NCBI RefSeq assembly: GCF_900169365.1
Contig: NZ_FXZH01000021.1
Span: 1 to 64,000, forward strand
From: Brevibacterium sp. 239c
GTDB lineage: Bacteria; Actinomycetota; Actinomycetes; Actinomycetales; Brevibacteriaceae
DNA length: 64,000 bases
Direction of reading: 5' to 3'
Shown: positions 32,317-42,027 of the stretch, piece after piece
Layout: each line of letters starts with the position of its first letter
Numbering within the stretch: the stretch's first letter is position 1
Program-made: the position numbers and the translations under genes
The notes under the pieces: model-generated
The model's input: only the letters and a program-made list of their open reading frames with translations
Told to the model about the DNA's origin: nothing
Databases searched by the model: none

Positions 32317-32462
32317 TAAGTCTGACTGCCGTGGGTCCCTCCCGAACGCCGTCGGGTGGCTCCCGAACGGCGTGGTCGCCTCCAGACCGGCGGTTCGTGC
32401 CAACGGTTGGTAAGTCTGCTTCGAGAATCTTCTTCGATTCGCGACAGACTTACCAACCGTTG
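32317..32462. repeat. Repeat-rich intergenic region between rpoC and pfkA with an 18-bp perfect inverted repeat
   Basis: The 394-bp gap between the convergent rpoC and pfkA genes holds, after the terminator, three imperfect tandem units beginning CTCCCGAACG / CTCCCGAACG / CTCCAGACCG (from 32339, 32360 and 32380). An 18-bp perfect inverted repeat follows (32401-32418 with 32445-32462, CAACGGTTGGTAAGTCTG and its complement); its interior pairs again over 9 positions with one mismatch. TAAGTCTG also occurs once more at 32317. No T-run follows on either strand and no ORF fits. Function unknown: possibly a mobile palindromic element or a structured RNA. Confidence 0.7.
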
Positions 32463-32522
32463 CTGATTCGAGGCGAACCGTCCGTGAAGGCGTGCATGAA
32501 GGCGTCCGTGCAGGACGGGTCT

Positions 32523-33548
32523 TCAGCCGAAGAGGACCTGAGCCTCTTCCCAGCGCTGAAGCGGGACCGACTTGAGACGGTCGACGGCCGATGCCATATC
32601 GACCGAGTGGATCTCCGTGCCCCTGAGGCTCGCCATCTTGCCCCAGTCGCCGCTCTGAGCAAGGTCCGCCGCGGCCATCCCCAGCCGGGTCGATAGGACC
32701 CGGTCATAGGCGGTGGGGGAGCCCCCTCGCTGCAGATGACCGAGGATGGTGGCACGCGATTCGATTCCCGTGATCTCTTCGATCTTCGGAGCCAGGAAAT
32801 CCGCAATCCCGCCGAGGCGGGTCCGTCCTTTGTTGTCGACACCGCGATCGGACACCTGCTCGTCGAGCCCCTCGGGAATGAAGCCCTCGGCCACGACGAC
32901 GATCGGGGCACGGCCGCGGTCCCTGGCCGATGTCACCCATTCCTCGATCTGGTCGAAGGAGACGGGAAACTCCGGCATGAGGATAGCGTGAGCGCCACCG
33001 GCCATTCCCGCATGCAGTGCGATCCATCCGACGTTGCGGCCCATGACCTCGATGACCATGCATCGATGATGGGACTCCGCCGTTGTGCGGAGCCGATCGA
33101 TGGACTCGGTCGCGATGGCCTGGGCGGAGTCGAAGCCGAAGGTGTAGTCGGTGCCGCTGAGATCGTTGTCGATGGTCTTAGGGACTCCGATGATGTTGAG
33201 TCCCTCCTCGGTCACGAGTCGAGAGGCGCCTGCCAGTGTGCCTTCGCCGCCGATCGCAATGATGGCGTCAATGTCGTGGGAGGCCATGACCTCGCGCATC
33301 CGATTCGGTCCGCCGCCCTCGTACGGGTGGGTGCGGGAGGTGCCGAGGATGGTGCCGCCTCGTCCTGAGAGTCCACGGACGTCGAGCATCGTCATGTCGA
33401 ACATGTCGTCTTCGAGCAGGCCGCGCCAACCGTCGCGGATTCCGACAAACGTATCCTCGTGGGAGCGGATGCCCTTGCGGACGATTCCGCGGATGACCGC
33501 GTTGAGTCCGGGGCAGTCGCCGCCGGAGGTGAGTACACCTATCTTCAT
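32523..33548 (-). CDS. pfkA: 6-phosphofructokinase (actinobacterial group III type)
   Basis: 341 residues. TSGGDCPGLNAVIRG is the N-terminal nucleotide loop, GRGGTILGTSR is conserved, and PKTIDNDLSGTDYTFGFDSA holds catalytic Asp127 and Lys124. EVMGRNVGWIAL and LGHLQRGGSPTAYDR bind fructose 6-phosphate. In the nucleotide signature GGEGT (residues 100-104) the Gly at 103 is the residue that is Asp in PPi-dependent enzymes, so ATP is the likelier donor. It catalyses the committed glycolytic step. Its ATG overlaps the upstream DUF1707 gene stop by 4 bases. Confidence 0.92.
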   Translation of the reverse strand: MKIGVLTSGGDCPGLNAVIRGIVRKGIRSHEDTFVGIRDGWRGLLEDDMFDMTMLDVRGLSGRGGTILGTSRTHPYEGGGPNRMREVMASHDIDAIIAIGGEGTLAGASRLVTEEGLNIIGVPKTIDNDLSGTDYTFGFDSAQAIATESIDRLRTTAESHHRCMVIEVMGRNVGWIALHAGMAGGAHAILMPEFPVSFDQIEEWVTSARDRGRAPIVVVAEGFIPEGLDEQVSDRGVDNKGRTRLGGIADFLAPKIEEITGIESRATILGHLQRGGSPTAYDRVLSTRLGMAAADLAQSGDWGKMASLRGTEIHSVDMASAVDRLKSVPLQRWEEAQVLFG

Positions 33549-34228
33549 TCGAGTTGCCCCTGATCCTTTGCTCGGTAGCCTTTGGCCAAATGCACGTCAT
33601 GGCCGGCCATGAAGGAGACTCCTTTGAGAATGAGCGTCCCGTTGGATCCGTCGCCTTTGGCGGAGCCGCGGATCTCATTTCCGGCCATGATGTTGATCGT
33701 ATCGTCGCGGATGCGCACACCTGGCGGCACGTAGATGTCGTGGCCTGCCATCATAGAATACGACGTCAGCGACACGGTGACTCCCGGTCCCATGACGTCG
33801 CACAGGTCGATGTTGTCGCCGCCCATGAGTGAGTAGGTCGTCACCTCGGCCGTGCCTGCTGGCACATCGAGTTCGCGCCCGGACATGATCGCCACCGAGT
33901 TCATCGGCTCCGCTGTGCCCGGTTCCGCCATCGGAGCCAGCGAGGTGGGCCCGTCGCTGCGGGCGAGTGATGTCCCCGCGGTCGTTCCGCCGGTCTGCCG
34001 CTGCAGGGACCGGTAGAGGTCATGACCTTCGGGGAGATCGTGGATGAGCGGCATCAGTTCGTCGAGGTACTTCGCCGAAATCGCCTCATCCTGGCGTTCG
34101 GCGGTCTCGTCCGGGTCGAGCCGACCGTTGCTGACCGCGTCGGTGATGACTCCGAGAACGGCGTCGCGGTCCTTGTCAGAGGCTCGGATGCGGGGCGCTG
34201 GCGAGTGCGGGGAATCGTCTGTGACCAT
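33545..34228 (-). CDS. DUF1707 protein with LiaF-like repeat domain
   Basis: 227 residues. An N-terminal DUF1707 domain (about 12-65: IRASDKDRDAVLGVITDAVS, GRLDPDETAERQDEA, LDELMPLIHDLP) is followed by a linker and a C-terminal domain built of five short repeats (VAIMSGREL, YSLMGGDNI, YSMMAGHDI, INIMAGNEI, VSFMAGHDV), resembling the cell-wall-active antibiotic response fold. No membrane segment is present. I chose the ATG at 34228 because a TACACT -10 box (34236-34241) ends 7 bases upstream (leaderless); the frame extends 25 codons further without support. It is translationally coupled to pfkA. Confidence 0.78.
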   Translation of the reverse strand: MVTDDSPHSPAPRIRASDKDRDAVLGVITDAVSNGRLDPDETAERQDEAISAKYLDELMPLIHDLPEGHDLYRSLQRQTGGTTAGTSLARSDGPTSLAPMAEPGTAEPMNSVAIMSGRELDVPAGTAEVTTYSLMGGDNIDLCDVMGPGVTVSLTSYSMMAGHDIYVPPGVRIRDDTINIMAGNEIRGSAKGDGSNGTLILKGVSFMAGHDVHLAKGYRAKDQGQLE

Positions 34229-34241
34229 GGTGACCAGTGTA
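34229..34241 (-). promoter_or_regulatory. Leaderless-type -10 box for DUF1707-pfkA
   Basis: On the minus strand TACACT lies 7 bases upstream of the ATG at 34228, with no Shine-Dalgarno sequence between. This would drive both the DUF1707 gene and pfkA. Confidence 0.4.
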
Positions 34242-34337
34242 GCGGGGGACGCATATCGCGAGACACGACTGTGCCCCCGCCGCATTGGCAGGGGCACAGT
34301 CATGAGCGCTCAGAACACTCGGCGGAGGAGGTCTCCG

Positions 34338-36548
34338 TCAGCGGTGCAGGTCGAAGCGGTCTGCTTCGACGAGCTTGCTCCAGGCCTTGACGAAGTCGTT
34401 GACGAACTTCTCCTGGGCATCATCGGAGGCGTACACCTCGGCGATGGCGCGCAGTTCGGAATTGGCACCGAAGAGCAGATCGATCCGGCTGCCGGTCCAC
34501 AGCTTCTCTCCTGCGGGGGAGAAGCACTCGTAGACGTTGGCGGACTCGGACGGCCCGACCGGTTTCCAGACGTTGCCCAGCTCGAGCAGGTTGACGAAGA
34601 AGTCGTTCGTCAGCTCGCCCGGACGGTCGGTGAAGACACCGAGTTCGGAATCCTGGTAGTTCGCGCCGAGGACGCGCAGCCCACCGATGAGCACGGTCAT
34701 CTCCGAGGGAGTCAGACCGAGCAGGCTGGCCCTGTCCAGAAGGAGGAACTCGGCCGACAGGGGCAGATCCTCTGTCAGATAGTTACGGAATCCGTCGTGT
34801 GTCGGCTCCAGGTACGAGAACGAATCGACATCGGTCTGCTCCTGGGTCGCGTCACCGCGGCCGGTCGTGACCGGAACGCTGACATCATGGCCTGCGGCCT
34901 TCGCCGCGGTTTCGATGCCGACGCCGCCAGCGATCGCCAGGACATCGGCGAACGTTGCTCCGGTGTCCGCTGCGATGCGTTCGAGGACTGTGATGACCTC
35001 GGCCAGCTTCGCGGGCTCGTTGACTTCCCAGCTCTTCTGCGGTTCGAGGCGCAGGCGTCCGCCGTTGACTCCGCCGCGGAAGTCGGAGACACGGTGGGAT
35101 GATGCTGCGGCCCAGGTGGTTGAGACGAGCTGGGAGACGCTCAGTCCGGATTCGCGCACTGCAGCCTTGACGGCCTCGAGCTGGCTCGCATCGAGCGGTG
35201 TGCCGGCCGGGACCGGGTCCTGCCAGATGAGCTCTTCGCTGGGGACCTCGGGTCCGAGATAGCGAGTGGAGGGGCCCATGTCACGGTGAGTGAGCTTGAA
35301 CCAGGCGCGGGCGAAGGCATCCTCGAAGGCCTTCTGGTCGTCCTTGAAGCGGCGCGAGATCTCACCATAGATGGGATCGAAACGCAACGAAAGGTCGGTT
35401 GTGAGCATGCGGGGCTCACGGCGTCCGTCGCCCTGAGCCATCGGAACCATGTCATCGCCGCCGCCGTCGACTGGGCGCCACTGCAGATGTCCGCCTTCGT
35501 TCTCGAAGACCTCCCATTCGTAGGCGAAGAGGATGTGGAAGAACTCGTTGTCCCACCGGGTGGGGTGGTAGGTCCACGTGACCTCGATGCCGCTGCCGAC
35601 GGTGTCATTGCCCTGGCCGGTGCCGAAATCGGACTTCCAGCCCAGGCCCTGCTCCTCGATCGGTGCGGCTTCCGGATCTCCGCCCTTGTGCGACTCGGGT
35701 GCTGCGCCGTGGGTCTTGCCGAAGGTGTGTCCACCTGCGATGAGAGCGACTGTCTCCTCGTCGTTCATGGCCATGCGACCGAAGGTCTCGCGGATGTCGA
35801 TGGCTGCGGCCAGCGGATCCGGCTTGCCCTCTGGGCCCTCAGGGTTGACGTAGATGAGGCCCATGGTCGTTGCCGCCAGCGGCTTCTGCAGTTCGCGGTT
35901 GCCCACATAGCGCTTGTCAGTGCCCAGCCATTCGGTCTCGGAGCCCCAGTAGACGTCATTGTCGGGTTCCCACACGTCCTTGCGGCCACCGGCGTAGCCG
36001 AAAGTCTTGAAGCCCATGGACTCGAGACCTACGTTTCCGGCGAGAATGAATAGATCAGCCCAGGAGATCTTCTTGCCGTACTTCTTCTTGACCGGCCAGA
36101 GCAGACGACGTGCCTTGTCGAGACCCACGTTGTCGGGCCAGGAATTCAGAGGTGCAAAACGCTGCTGCCCTTCGCCGCCGCCGCCGCGTCCGTCCTGGAC
36201 TCGGTAGGTGCCGGCGGAGTGCCAGGCCATGCGGATCATGAACGGGCCGTAGTGACCGAAATCGGCTGACCACCAGTCGGCGTTCGTCTTCTGCAGCTCT
36301 TCGATATCGGCCTTGAGCGCGTAGTAGTCGAGGCTGGCGAACTCGGCGTCGTAGTCGAAGCCTTCGTCCATCGGGTCGCGGGCAGGCTGGTTCTTGGCCA
36401 AGATCTTGAGGTTGAGGCGATTCGGCCACCAATGCGAATTGGCATCGCCCTGGCTGGGATCGACCAGCGAGTCGGCATCGGGCGTCGTCGCCGCTGCCGA
36501 GGTGGTGTGGGCGACTGGACAGCCGCCGGCGGTGGAAGTATCGGTCAT
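34338..36548 (-). CDS. katG: Catalase-peroxidase
   Basis: 736 residues with the two fused peroxidase domains of KatG. The distal triad R106, W109 and H110 lies in [14 protein letters not shown]. The Tyr of the Met-Tyr-Trp adduct lies in [10 protein letters not shown] and the Met in [12 protein letters not shown]. The proximal haem ligand His lies in [13 protein letters not shown]. The C-terminal domain carries the degenerate [20 protein letters not shown]. It detoxifies hydrogen peroxide in the cytosol and in mycobacteria activates isoniazid. It lies 77 bp downstream of a Fur-family gene, the usual furA-katG operon, so peroxide-induced expression is expected. Confidence 0.97.
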   Translation of the reverse strand: MTDTSTAGGCPVAHTTSAAATTPDADSLVDPSQGDANSHWWPNRLNLKILAKNQPARDPMDEGFDYDAEFASLDYYALKADIEELQKTNADWWSADFGHYGPFMIRMAWHSAGTYRVQDGRGGGGEGQQRFAPLNSWPDNVGLDKARRLLWPVKKKYGKKISWADLFILAGNVGLESMGFKTFGYAGGRKDVWEPDNDVYWGSETEWLGTDKRYVGNRELQKPLAATTMGLIYVNPEGPEGKPDPLAAAIDIRETFGRMAMNDEETVALIAGGHTFGKTHGAAPESHKGGDPEAAPIEEQGLGWKSDFGTGQGNDTVGSGIEVTWTYHPTRWDNEFFHILFAYEWEVFENEGGHLQWRPVDGGGDDMVPMAQGDGRREPRMLTTDLSLRFDPIYGEISRRFKDDQKAFEDAFARAWFKLTHRDMGPSTRYLGPEVPSEELIWQDPVPAGTPLDASQLEAVKAAVRESGLSVSQLVSTTWAAASSHRVSDFRGGVNGGRLRLEPQKSWEVNEPAKLAEVITVLERIAADTGATFADVLAIAGGVGIETAAKAAGHDVSVPVTTGRGDATQEQTDVDSFSYLEPTHDGFRNYLTEDLPLSAEFLLLDRASLLGLTPSEMTVLIGGLRVLGANYQDSELGVFTDRPGELTNDFFVNLLELGNVWKPVGPSESANVYECFSPAGEKLWTGSRIDLLFGANSELRAIAEVYASDDAQEKFVNDFVKAWSKLVEADRFDLHR

Positions 36549-36625
36549 AATATTCCTTTCACTTTCGAGTCCCGTCAGGACCCGGTTGAAGACAAAGGTG
36601 TGGCTTTGTCATTGGGTGGATCGGC

Positions 36626-37102
36626 TCAGACCGCCGAGGCGGGTTCGGTGCTGCCCGAAGGCGCTGCAGACACAGCGCAGTCAGGACAAAGACCCCAGAA
36701 CGTGACTTCGGCCTGTTCGACGACGAATCCAGCGTCGAGTGAAGGGGTCAAGCAGGGGGCCTGCCCGACCGCACAGTCGACGTCGACGATGAGGTTGCAC
36801 GAGCGGCACACGAGGTGGTGATGATTGTCCCCGATGCGTCTCTCGTAACGGGCCACGGACCCGGACGGCTGAATGCACCGCACGAGTCCGACTTCGGTGA
36901 GTGTGTGCAGCGAGTCGTACACTGCCTGATGCGATACCTCGGGGAGGTTCTCCCGGACGGCGCGGATGACGGTCTCGGTGTCTGCATGCTGGTGGTCGCA
37001 CACAGCCGCGAGAACCGCGACTCTCTGTTTCGTCACGCGAAGGGAACTCTCCCGCAGTGCAGCGGTCGGTTCCCATTCGTGCCTATCCTTGTTCTCAGCC
37101 AC
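36626..37102 (-). CDS. furA: Fur-family transcriptional repressor (FurA type)
   Basis: 158 residues from the GTG at 37102. The winged helix (LRVTKQRVAVLAAV, SHQAVYDSLHTLTEVGLVRCI) is followed by the metal-sensing domain with GDNHHHLVCRSCNLIVDVDC and a C-terminal CPDC, so both CxxC motifs are present. FurA proteins repress katG and respond to peroxide and iron. Start choice is uncertain: the frame is open to 37276 and an ATG lies at 37153, but TTGACT with a CAAGCT box 17 bases on ends 6 bases before the GTG, which would make it leaderless. katG follows. Confidence 0.9.
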   Translation of the reverse strand: MAENKDRHEWEPTAALRESSLRVTKQRVAVLAAVCDHQHADTETVIRAVRENLPEVSHQAVYDSLHTLTEVGLVRCIQPSGSVARYERRIGDNHHHLVCRSCNLIVDVDCAVGQAPCLTPSLDAGFVVEQAEVTFWGLCPDCAVSAAPSGSTEPASAV

Positions 37103-37123
37103 AGCAACAGCTTGCCGCCTTTT

Positions 37124-37138
37124 CTTGAATGAGTCAAG
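37124..37138 (-). promoter_or_regulatory. Palindrome in the furA promoter, candidate Fur operator
   Basis: CTTGA-ATGAG-TCAAG (5-bp arms, 5-base spacer) includes the putative -35 TTGACT of the furA promoter on the minus strand. An autoregulatory FurA site here is an inference from the furA-katG systems of other actinobacteria. Confidence 0.45.
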
Positions 37139-37578
37139 GAAGCGACAGTCCATCGGACGCCGTGATCGCCGGTCAGCGGCCTCGTATTTCGGTCCGTGAA
37201 GATGCCCGAGCCGGAGGAGTGGCGGTTGTGTCGTGAAGCGCACAGGCGCTGGTTTTGACCAGATGCCCGCGACCACGATATTCTAGGATGCGACTGATTG
37301 TGTTTCCTGCGTTCGCGAATGATCATGCCGGATGTTTTGTGAGATCCGGACCGCTGTGTGAATTCGTCAGAAGCAGGCCGCCGACGTGTCATTCTGCATA
37401 GGTTGTGTGTCATTGCGACACACCCGAGTGCAGGGTTCACTGCGTCGCGCGAATACTGGCATCGGGCGTGAAGCTTCACCCGGTGTTCAGTCGGATATGT
37501 CCCACGGTTCACAAATATGGCTGATGCCATGGCCAGTGTGGGAATTAGGTTTATCGAGAAGCAAATGGAGAACGCTTA
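37139..37578 (+). promoter_or_regulatory. str operon leader region with two inverted repeats
   Basis: This gap of more than 400 bp upstream of rpsL contains GTGTGTC-ATTGC-GACACAC (37405-37423) and the self-complementary GTGAAGCTTCAC (37468-37479) nested in CGGG/CCCG. No accepted ORF lies inside. A precise promoter could not be fixed; TAGGTT near 37546 is one candidate -10. The structures suggest a transcribed leader for rpsL-rpsG-fusA-tuf. Confidence 0.4.
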
Positions 37579-37953
37579 GTGCCGACAATCCAGCAGCTCG
37601 TCCGCAAGGGACGACATGTCAATTCAGCAGGATCCGACGCTCCTGCTCTGAAGAGCAGCCCGCAGCGTCGTGGAGTGTGCACCCGTGTGTACACCACTAC
37701 ACCTAAGAAGCCGAACTCGGCTCTTCGCAAGGTCGCTCGTGTCAAGCTTTCGAGCCAGATCGAAGTGACTGCCTACATCCCAGGCGAAGGACACAACCTG
37801 CAGGAGCACTCGATCGTGCTCGTGCGCGGTGGTCGTGTCAAGGACCTGCCAGGTGTGCGCTACCGAATCGTTCGCGGTTCGCTTGACACCCAGGGTGTCA
37901 AGGGCCGCCAGCAGGCACGCAGCAAGTACGGTGCGAAGAGGGAGAAGAAGTAA
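37579..37953 (+). CDS. rpsL: 30S ribosomal protein S12
   Basis: 124 residues with a GTG start after TGGAGAA. It has the [11 protein letters not shown] start, the [19 protein letters not shown] loop with the Lys equivalent to K43, and [15 protein letters not shown] with the K88 equivalent; both are wild type for streptomycin sensitivity. It acts in the decoding centre. Its TAA shares one base with the rpsG ATG (TAATG). Confidence 0.98.
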   Translation: MPTIQQLVRKGRHVNSAGSDAPALKSSPQRRGVCTRVYTTTPKKPNSALRKVARVKLSSQIEVTAYIPGEGHNLQEHSIVLVRGGRVKDLPGVRYRIVRGSLDTQGVKGRQQARSKYGAKREKK

Positions 37954-38423
37954 TGCCACGTAAAGGTCCTGCACCCAAGCGACCGATCGTCATTGACCCG
38001 GTCTTCAGTTCGCCGATCGTCACGCAGTTGATCAACAAGATCCTGCTCGATGGAAAGCGTTCGACCGCTGAGCGCATCGTCTACGGTGCACTTGAAGGTA
38101 CCCGTGAGAAGAACGGCAATGACCCAGTTGTCAACCTGAAGAAGGCTCTCGACAACATTCGCCCATCCCTCGAGGTTCGCTCTCGCCGTGTCGGCGGCGC
38201 AACCTACCAGGTTCCGGTCGATGTTCGTCCGGTTCGTTCGACGACTTTGGCACTGCGCTGGCTCGTAGCTTATTCCCGCCAGCGTCGTGAGAAGACGATG
38301 ACCGAACGCCTCATGAATGAGATTCTCGATGCGAGCAACGGCCTCGGCGCTGCTGTGAAGCGTCGCGAAGACACCCACAAGATGGCCGAGTCCAACAAGG
38401 CCTTCGCCCACTACCGCTGGTAA
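37953..38423 (+). CDS. rpsG: 30S ribosomal protein S7
   Basis: 156 residues (family standard). It has [46 protein letters not shown] and the C-terminal [15 protein letters not shown]. It is the primary 16S rRNA binder of the 30S head and in other bacteria a translational regulator of the str operon. A 15-bp hairpin follows before fusA. Confidence 0.98.
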   Translation: MPRKGPAPKRPIVIDPVFSSPIVTQLINKILLDGKRSTAERIVYGALEGTREKNGNDPVVNLKKALDNIRPSLEVRSRRVGGATYQVPVDVRPVRSTTLALRWLVAYSRQRREKTMTERLMNEILDASNGLGAAVKRREDTHKMAESNKAFAHYRW

Positions 38424-38440
38424 TCGTTCCTCCCCGGACA

Positions 38441-38478
38441 CTTGGCTGGCAGGCGTCATGCGGCGCCTGCCGGCCAGG
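38441..38478 (+). repeat. 15-bp stem-loop between rpsG and fusA
   Basis: CTTGGCTGGCAGGCG (38441-38455) pairs with CGCCTGCCGGCCAGG (38464-38478), including two GU pairs, around an 8-base loop. There is no T-run, so it is not a classic terminator. It lies in the 98-bp rpsG-fusA gap and may tune expression or mark an RNA processing site. Confidence 0.6.
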
Positions 38479-38521
38479 CAGCGGGGGAGTCGATCACATC
38501 ATCGAGTGAGAGAGAGACACC

Positions 38522-40627
38522 GTGGCACTTGACGTGCTCACCGACCTGAACAAGGTCCGCAACATCGGCATCATGGCCCACATCGATGCCGGCAAGACCA
38601 CCACAACCGAACGCATCCTTTACTACACCGGTGTGAACTACAAGATCGGCGAGACCCACGACGGTGCCTCGACGATGGACTGGATGGATCAGGAGCAGGA
38701 ACGCGGCATCACGATCACGTCGGCTGCCACCACCTGCTACTGGCACGACAACCAGATCAACATCATCGACACCCCGGGCCACGTCGACTTCACCGTCGAG
38801 GTTGAGCGCTCACTGCGCGTCCTCGATGGCGCCGTCGCCGTCTTCGATGGCAAGGAAGGCGTTGAGCCGCAGTCCGAGACCGTGTGGCGTCAGGCTGACA
38901 AGTACGACGTGCCTCGCGTGTGCTTCGTCAACAAGATGGACAAGCTCGGTGCTGACTTCTACTTCACCATCGACACCATCCGGGAACGTCTCGGAGCCAA
39001 GCCGCTGGTCATTCAGCTGCCGATCGGTTCCGAGTCGGACTTCGCCGGAGTCGTCGACCTTCTTGAGATGAAGGCCTACATCTGGCCTGATGAGTCCAAG
39101 AAGGGTCAGGACATGACCGAGATCGAAATCCCAGAGGATCTCAAGGACAAGGCCGTGGAATACCGCGCCAAGCTCGTCGAGGATGTTGCTGAAGCAACCG
39201 ACGAACTCATGGAGAAGTACCTTGAGGGCGAAGAGATTTCGATCTCTGAGATCAAGGACGGCATCCGTTCGCTCGTCGTCAACTCGACAGCTTTCCCTGT
39301 CATGTGTGGTTCGGCTTACAAGAACAAGGGCGTCCAGCCCATGCTCAATGCCGTCATCGACTACCTCCCTTCGCCTCTCGAAGTTCCTCCCATGGTCGGA
39401 GAGAACCCTCGTGATGAAGACGAGAAGCTTACTCGCAAGCCTTCCGTCGACGAGCCTTTCTCGGCTCTGGCGTTCAAGGTGGCTACCCACCCGTTCTTCG
39501 GCACGCTGACGTACGTTCGCGTGTATTCGGGCCAGGTCAAGTCGGGTGAGCAGGTTCTCAACTCCACGAGTGGTAAGAAGGAGCGCGTGGGCAAGCTCTT
39601 CCAGATGCACTCCAACAAGGAGAACCCTGTCGAAGAGGCCATTGCCGGTCACATCTATGCGTTCATCGGTCTCAAGGAGACAACCACCGGTGACACGCTC
39701 TGTGACTCCAGTCACCCGATCGCTCTCGAATCGATGACATTCCCTGAGCCGGTTATCTCTGTGGCGATTGAGCCCAAGACCAAGAGCGACCAGGAGAAGC
39801 TGTCAGCAGCCATCCAGAAGTTCGTCAGGGAAGACCCGACATACCGGGTTGAACTGGACGTGGAGACAGGTCAGACTGTCATCCGCGGAATGGGCGAGCT
39901 TCACCTCGACATCCTCGTTGACCGTATGCGCCGCGAGTTCAAGGTCGAGGCGAACGTCGGCAAGCCGCAGGTCGCCTACCGTGAAACCATTCGTCGCACT
40001 GTCGAGAAGTACGATTACACCCACAAGAAGCAGACGGGTGGATCGGGACAGTTCGCGAAGGTCCAGGTCACCTTCGAACCCCTCGAGGTCGAAGGCGATA
40101 CGATTTACGAATTCGAGAATGCTGTCACGGGCGGTCGTATTCCGCGCGAGTACATTCCGAGCGTCGACGCCGGTATCCAGGACGCCATGCAGCTTGGTGT
40201 CCTCGCCGGTTATCCGATGGTGGGCGTCAAAGCCACACTCATCGACGGCGCCTTCCACGATGTCGACTCTTCGGAGATGGCATTCAAGATCGCCGGCTCG
40301 ATGGTCTTCAAGGAGGCCGTTCAGAAGGCGAAGCCGGTTCTGCTGGAACCGGTCATGGACGTCGAGGTGCGTACCCCAGAGGAATACATGGGTGACGTCA
40401 TCGGCGACCTCAATTCCCGACGTGGCCAGATCCAGTCGATGGACGATGCTTCCGGTGTGAAGGTCGTCAAGGCTGTGGTCCCGTTGTCGGAGATGTTCGG
40501 TTACATCGGTGATCTGCGGTCGAAGACCCAGGGCCGTGCGGTGTACTCGATGACTTTCTCCAGCTATGCGGAGGTCCCCAAGGCAGTTGCTGAGGAGATC
40601 GTCCAGAAGATGCGTGGCGGAGAGTAA
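38522..40627 (+). CDS. fusA: Translation elongation factor G
   Basis: 701 residues with a GTG start after GAGAGAGAC. The GTPase motifs are [19 protein letters not shown] (P-loop), [11 protein letters not shown] (switch I), DTPGHVDF (switch II), [10 protein letters not shown] and [10 protein letters not shown]. Domains II-V follow, including [14 protein letters not shown] and [14 protein letters not shown]. It catalyses ribosomal translocation. It is followed by a short hairpin-bearing leader and tuf. Confidence 0.98.
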   Translation: MALDVLTDLNKVRNIGIMAHIDAGKTTTTERILYYTGVNYKIGETHDGASTMDWMDQEQERGITITSAATTCYWHDNQINIIDTPGHVDFTVEVERSLRVLDGAVAVFDGKEGVEPQSETVWRQADKYDVPRVCFVNKMDKLGADFYFTIDTIRERLGAKPLVIQLPIGSESDFAGVVDLLEMKAYIWPDESKKGQDMTEIEIPEDLKDKAVEYRAKLVEDVAEATDELMEKYLEGEEISISEIKDGIRSLVVNSTAFPVMCGSAYKNKGVQPMLNAVIDYLPSPLEVPPMVGENPRDEDEKLTRKPSVDEPFSALAFKVATHPFFGTLTYVRVYSGQVKSGEQVLNSTSGKKERVGKLFQMHSNKENPVEEAIAGHIYAFIGLKETTTGDTLCDSSHPIALESMTFPEPVISVAIEPKTKSDQEKLSAAIQKFVREDPTYRVELDVETGQTVIRGMGELHLDILVDRMRREFKVEANVGKPQVAYRETIRRTVEKYDYTHKKQTGGSGQFAKVQVTFEPLEVEGDTIYEFENAVTGGRIPREYIPSVDAGIQDAMQLGVLAGYPMVGVKATLIDGAFHDVDSSEMAFKIAGSMVFKEAVQKAKPVLLEPVMDVEVRTPEEYMGDVIGDLNSRRGQIQSMDDASGVKVVKAVVPLSEMFGYIGDLRSKTQGRAVYSMTFSSYAEVPKAVAEEIVQKMRGGE

Positions 40628-40647
40628 TCTCCGGTCCCCGGTCGCCA

Positions 40648-40720
40648 CGGTGAGCAAGAACATGCTCACCGAAATGAAAGATAACCAACAAAGGTCTAAG
40701 ATATGAACCGCATATCTTTT
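40648..40720 (+). promoter_or_regulatory. Hairpins in the fusA-tuf gap, possible attenuator
   Basis: CGGTGAGC (40648-40655) pairs with GCTCACCG (40664-40671). Further on, AAGATATG (40698-40705) pairs with CATATCTT (40711-40718) followed by TT, an AT-rich hairpin 25 bases before the tuf GTG. Confidence 0.45.
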
Positions 40721-40742
40721 GCCAACCACGAGGAGGAACCCA

Positions 40743-41936
40743 GTGGCAAAGGCTAGTTTCGATAGGACTAAGCCGCACGTCAACATTGGCACCATCGGCC
40801 ACGTTGACCACGGAAAGACCACCTTGACCGCCGCAATCACCAAGGTGTTGGCGGACAAGTACCCAGATCTCAATGAGGCTCGCGCCTTCGACCAGGTGGA
40901 TAACGCACCTGAGGAGAAGGAGCGCGGCATCACGATCAACGTCTCGCACGTTGAATACCAGACCGAGAAGCGTCACTACGCTCACGTCGATGCCCCTGGT
41001 CACGCCGACTACATCAAGAACATGATTACCGGTGCTGCTCAGATGGACGGCGCAATCCTCGTGGTTGCCGCTACCGACGGTCCGATGCCGCAGACTCGCG
41101 AGCACGTTCTGCTCGCCCGTCAGGTTGGCGTGCCTTACATCGTTGTCGCACTGAACAAGTCCGACATGGTTGATGACGAGGAGCTCATTGAGCTCGTCGA
41201 CTTCGAGGTCCGCGATCTGCTCTCGAGCCAGGACTTCGACGGCGACAACGCTCCCGTCATTCCTGTTTCCGCTCTCAAGGCGCTGGAAGGCGACGAGAAG
41301 TGGGTCAAGAGTGTCGAGACCCTCATGGAAGCCGTTGATGACAACGTTCCTGAGCCAGAGCGCGACATCGATAAGCCATTCCTCATGCCCGTCGAGGACG
41401 TCTTCACGATCACCGGTCGTGGAACCGTCGTCACCGGTCGTGTGGAGCGCGGCGTCCTGCTGCCTAACGATGACATCGAAATCGTCGGCATCAAGGAGAA
41501 GTCGTCCAAGACGACCGTCACCGCAATCGAGATGTTCCGCAAGACTCTGCCTGACGCACGTGCAGGTGAGAACGTCGGACTGCTCCTGCGCGGAACGAAG
41601 CGCGAAGATGTTGAGCGCGGACAGGTTATTGTGAAGCCTGGTTCGATCACGCCTCACACCAACTTTGAAGGCCAGGTCTACATTCTGAGCAAGGACGAGG
41701 GTGGACGTCACAACCCGTTCTACTCGAACTACCGTCCTCAGTTCTACTTCCGCACCACGGACGTCACCGGTGTCATCACGCTGCCTGAGGGCACCGAGAT
41801 GGTCATGCCTGGTGACAACACCGACATGACGGTCGAGCTGATCCAGCCGATCGCTATGGAAGAGGGCCTCCGCTTCGCTATCCGCGAAGGTGGACGTACC
41901 GTCGGCGCTGGTCGAGTCACCAAGATCACCGCCTGA
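40743..41936 (+). CDS. tuf: Translation elongation factor Tu
   Basis: 397 residues. It starts with [20 protein letters not shown] and has the GTPase elements [39 protein letters not shown] and [10 protein letters not shown]. The C-terminal [18 protein letters not shown] and [13 protein letters not shown] are standard. It delivers aminoacyl-tRNA to the ribosome. I chose the GTG at 40743 after GAGGAGGAACCCA; the frame extends 8 codons further upstream through the attenuator-like hairpin and is not used. Confidence 0.98.
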   Translation: MAKASFDRTKPHVNIGTIGHVDHGKTTLTAAITKVLADKYPDLNEARAFDQVDNAPEEKERGITINVSHVEYQTEKRHYAHVDAPGHADYIKNMITGAAQMDGAILVVAATDGPMPQTREHVLLARQVGVPYIVVALNKSDMVDDEELIELVDFEVRDLLSSQDFDGDNAPVIPVSALKALEGDEKWVKSVETLMEAVDDNVPEPERDIDKPFLMPVEDVFTITGRGTVVTGRVERGVLLPNDDIEIVGIKEKSSKTTVTAIEMFRKTLPDARAGENVGLLLRGTKREDVERGQVIVKPGSITPHTNFEGQVYILSKDEGGRHNPFYSNYRPQFYFRTTDVTGVITLPEGTEMVMPGDNTDMTVELIQPIAMEEGLRFAIREGGRTVGAGRVTKITA

Positions 41937-41951
41937 TACATCTCGATCGCT

Positions 41952-42027
41952 GAGGCTTCGGCCTCGATATCGGGGCTTCGGCCTCGAGTGATTGGCGCAG
42001 AACCCCGGTCCGCAAGGGCCGGGGTTC
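41952..42027 (+). terminator. tuf terminator preceded by two tandem UUCG hairpins
   Basis: GAGGC-TTCG-GCCTC (41952-41965) and GGGGC-TTCG-GCCTC (41972-41985) are tandem UUCG tetraloop hairpins. They are followed by a 12-bp stem, GAACCCCGGTCC with GGGCCGGGGTTC (42000-42027), closed by a GCAA tetraloop. Together they should end the str operon transcript. Confidence 0.8.

Noticed and set aside
32339-32400. Tandem units near 32339 considered as a CRISPR array
   Set aside because: Units are adjacent without spacers, only three and imperfect, and no cas genes are present.
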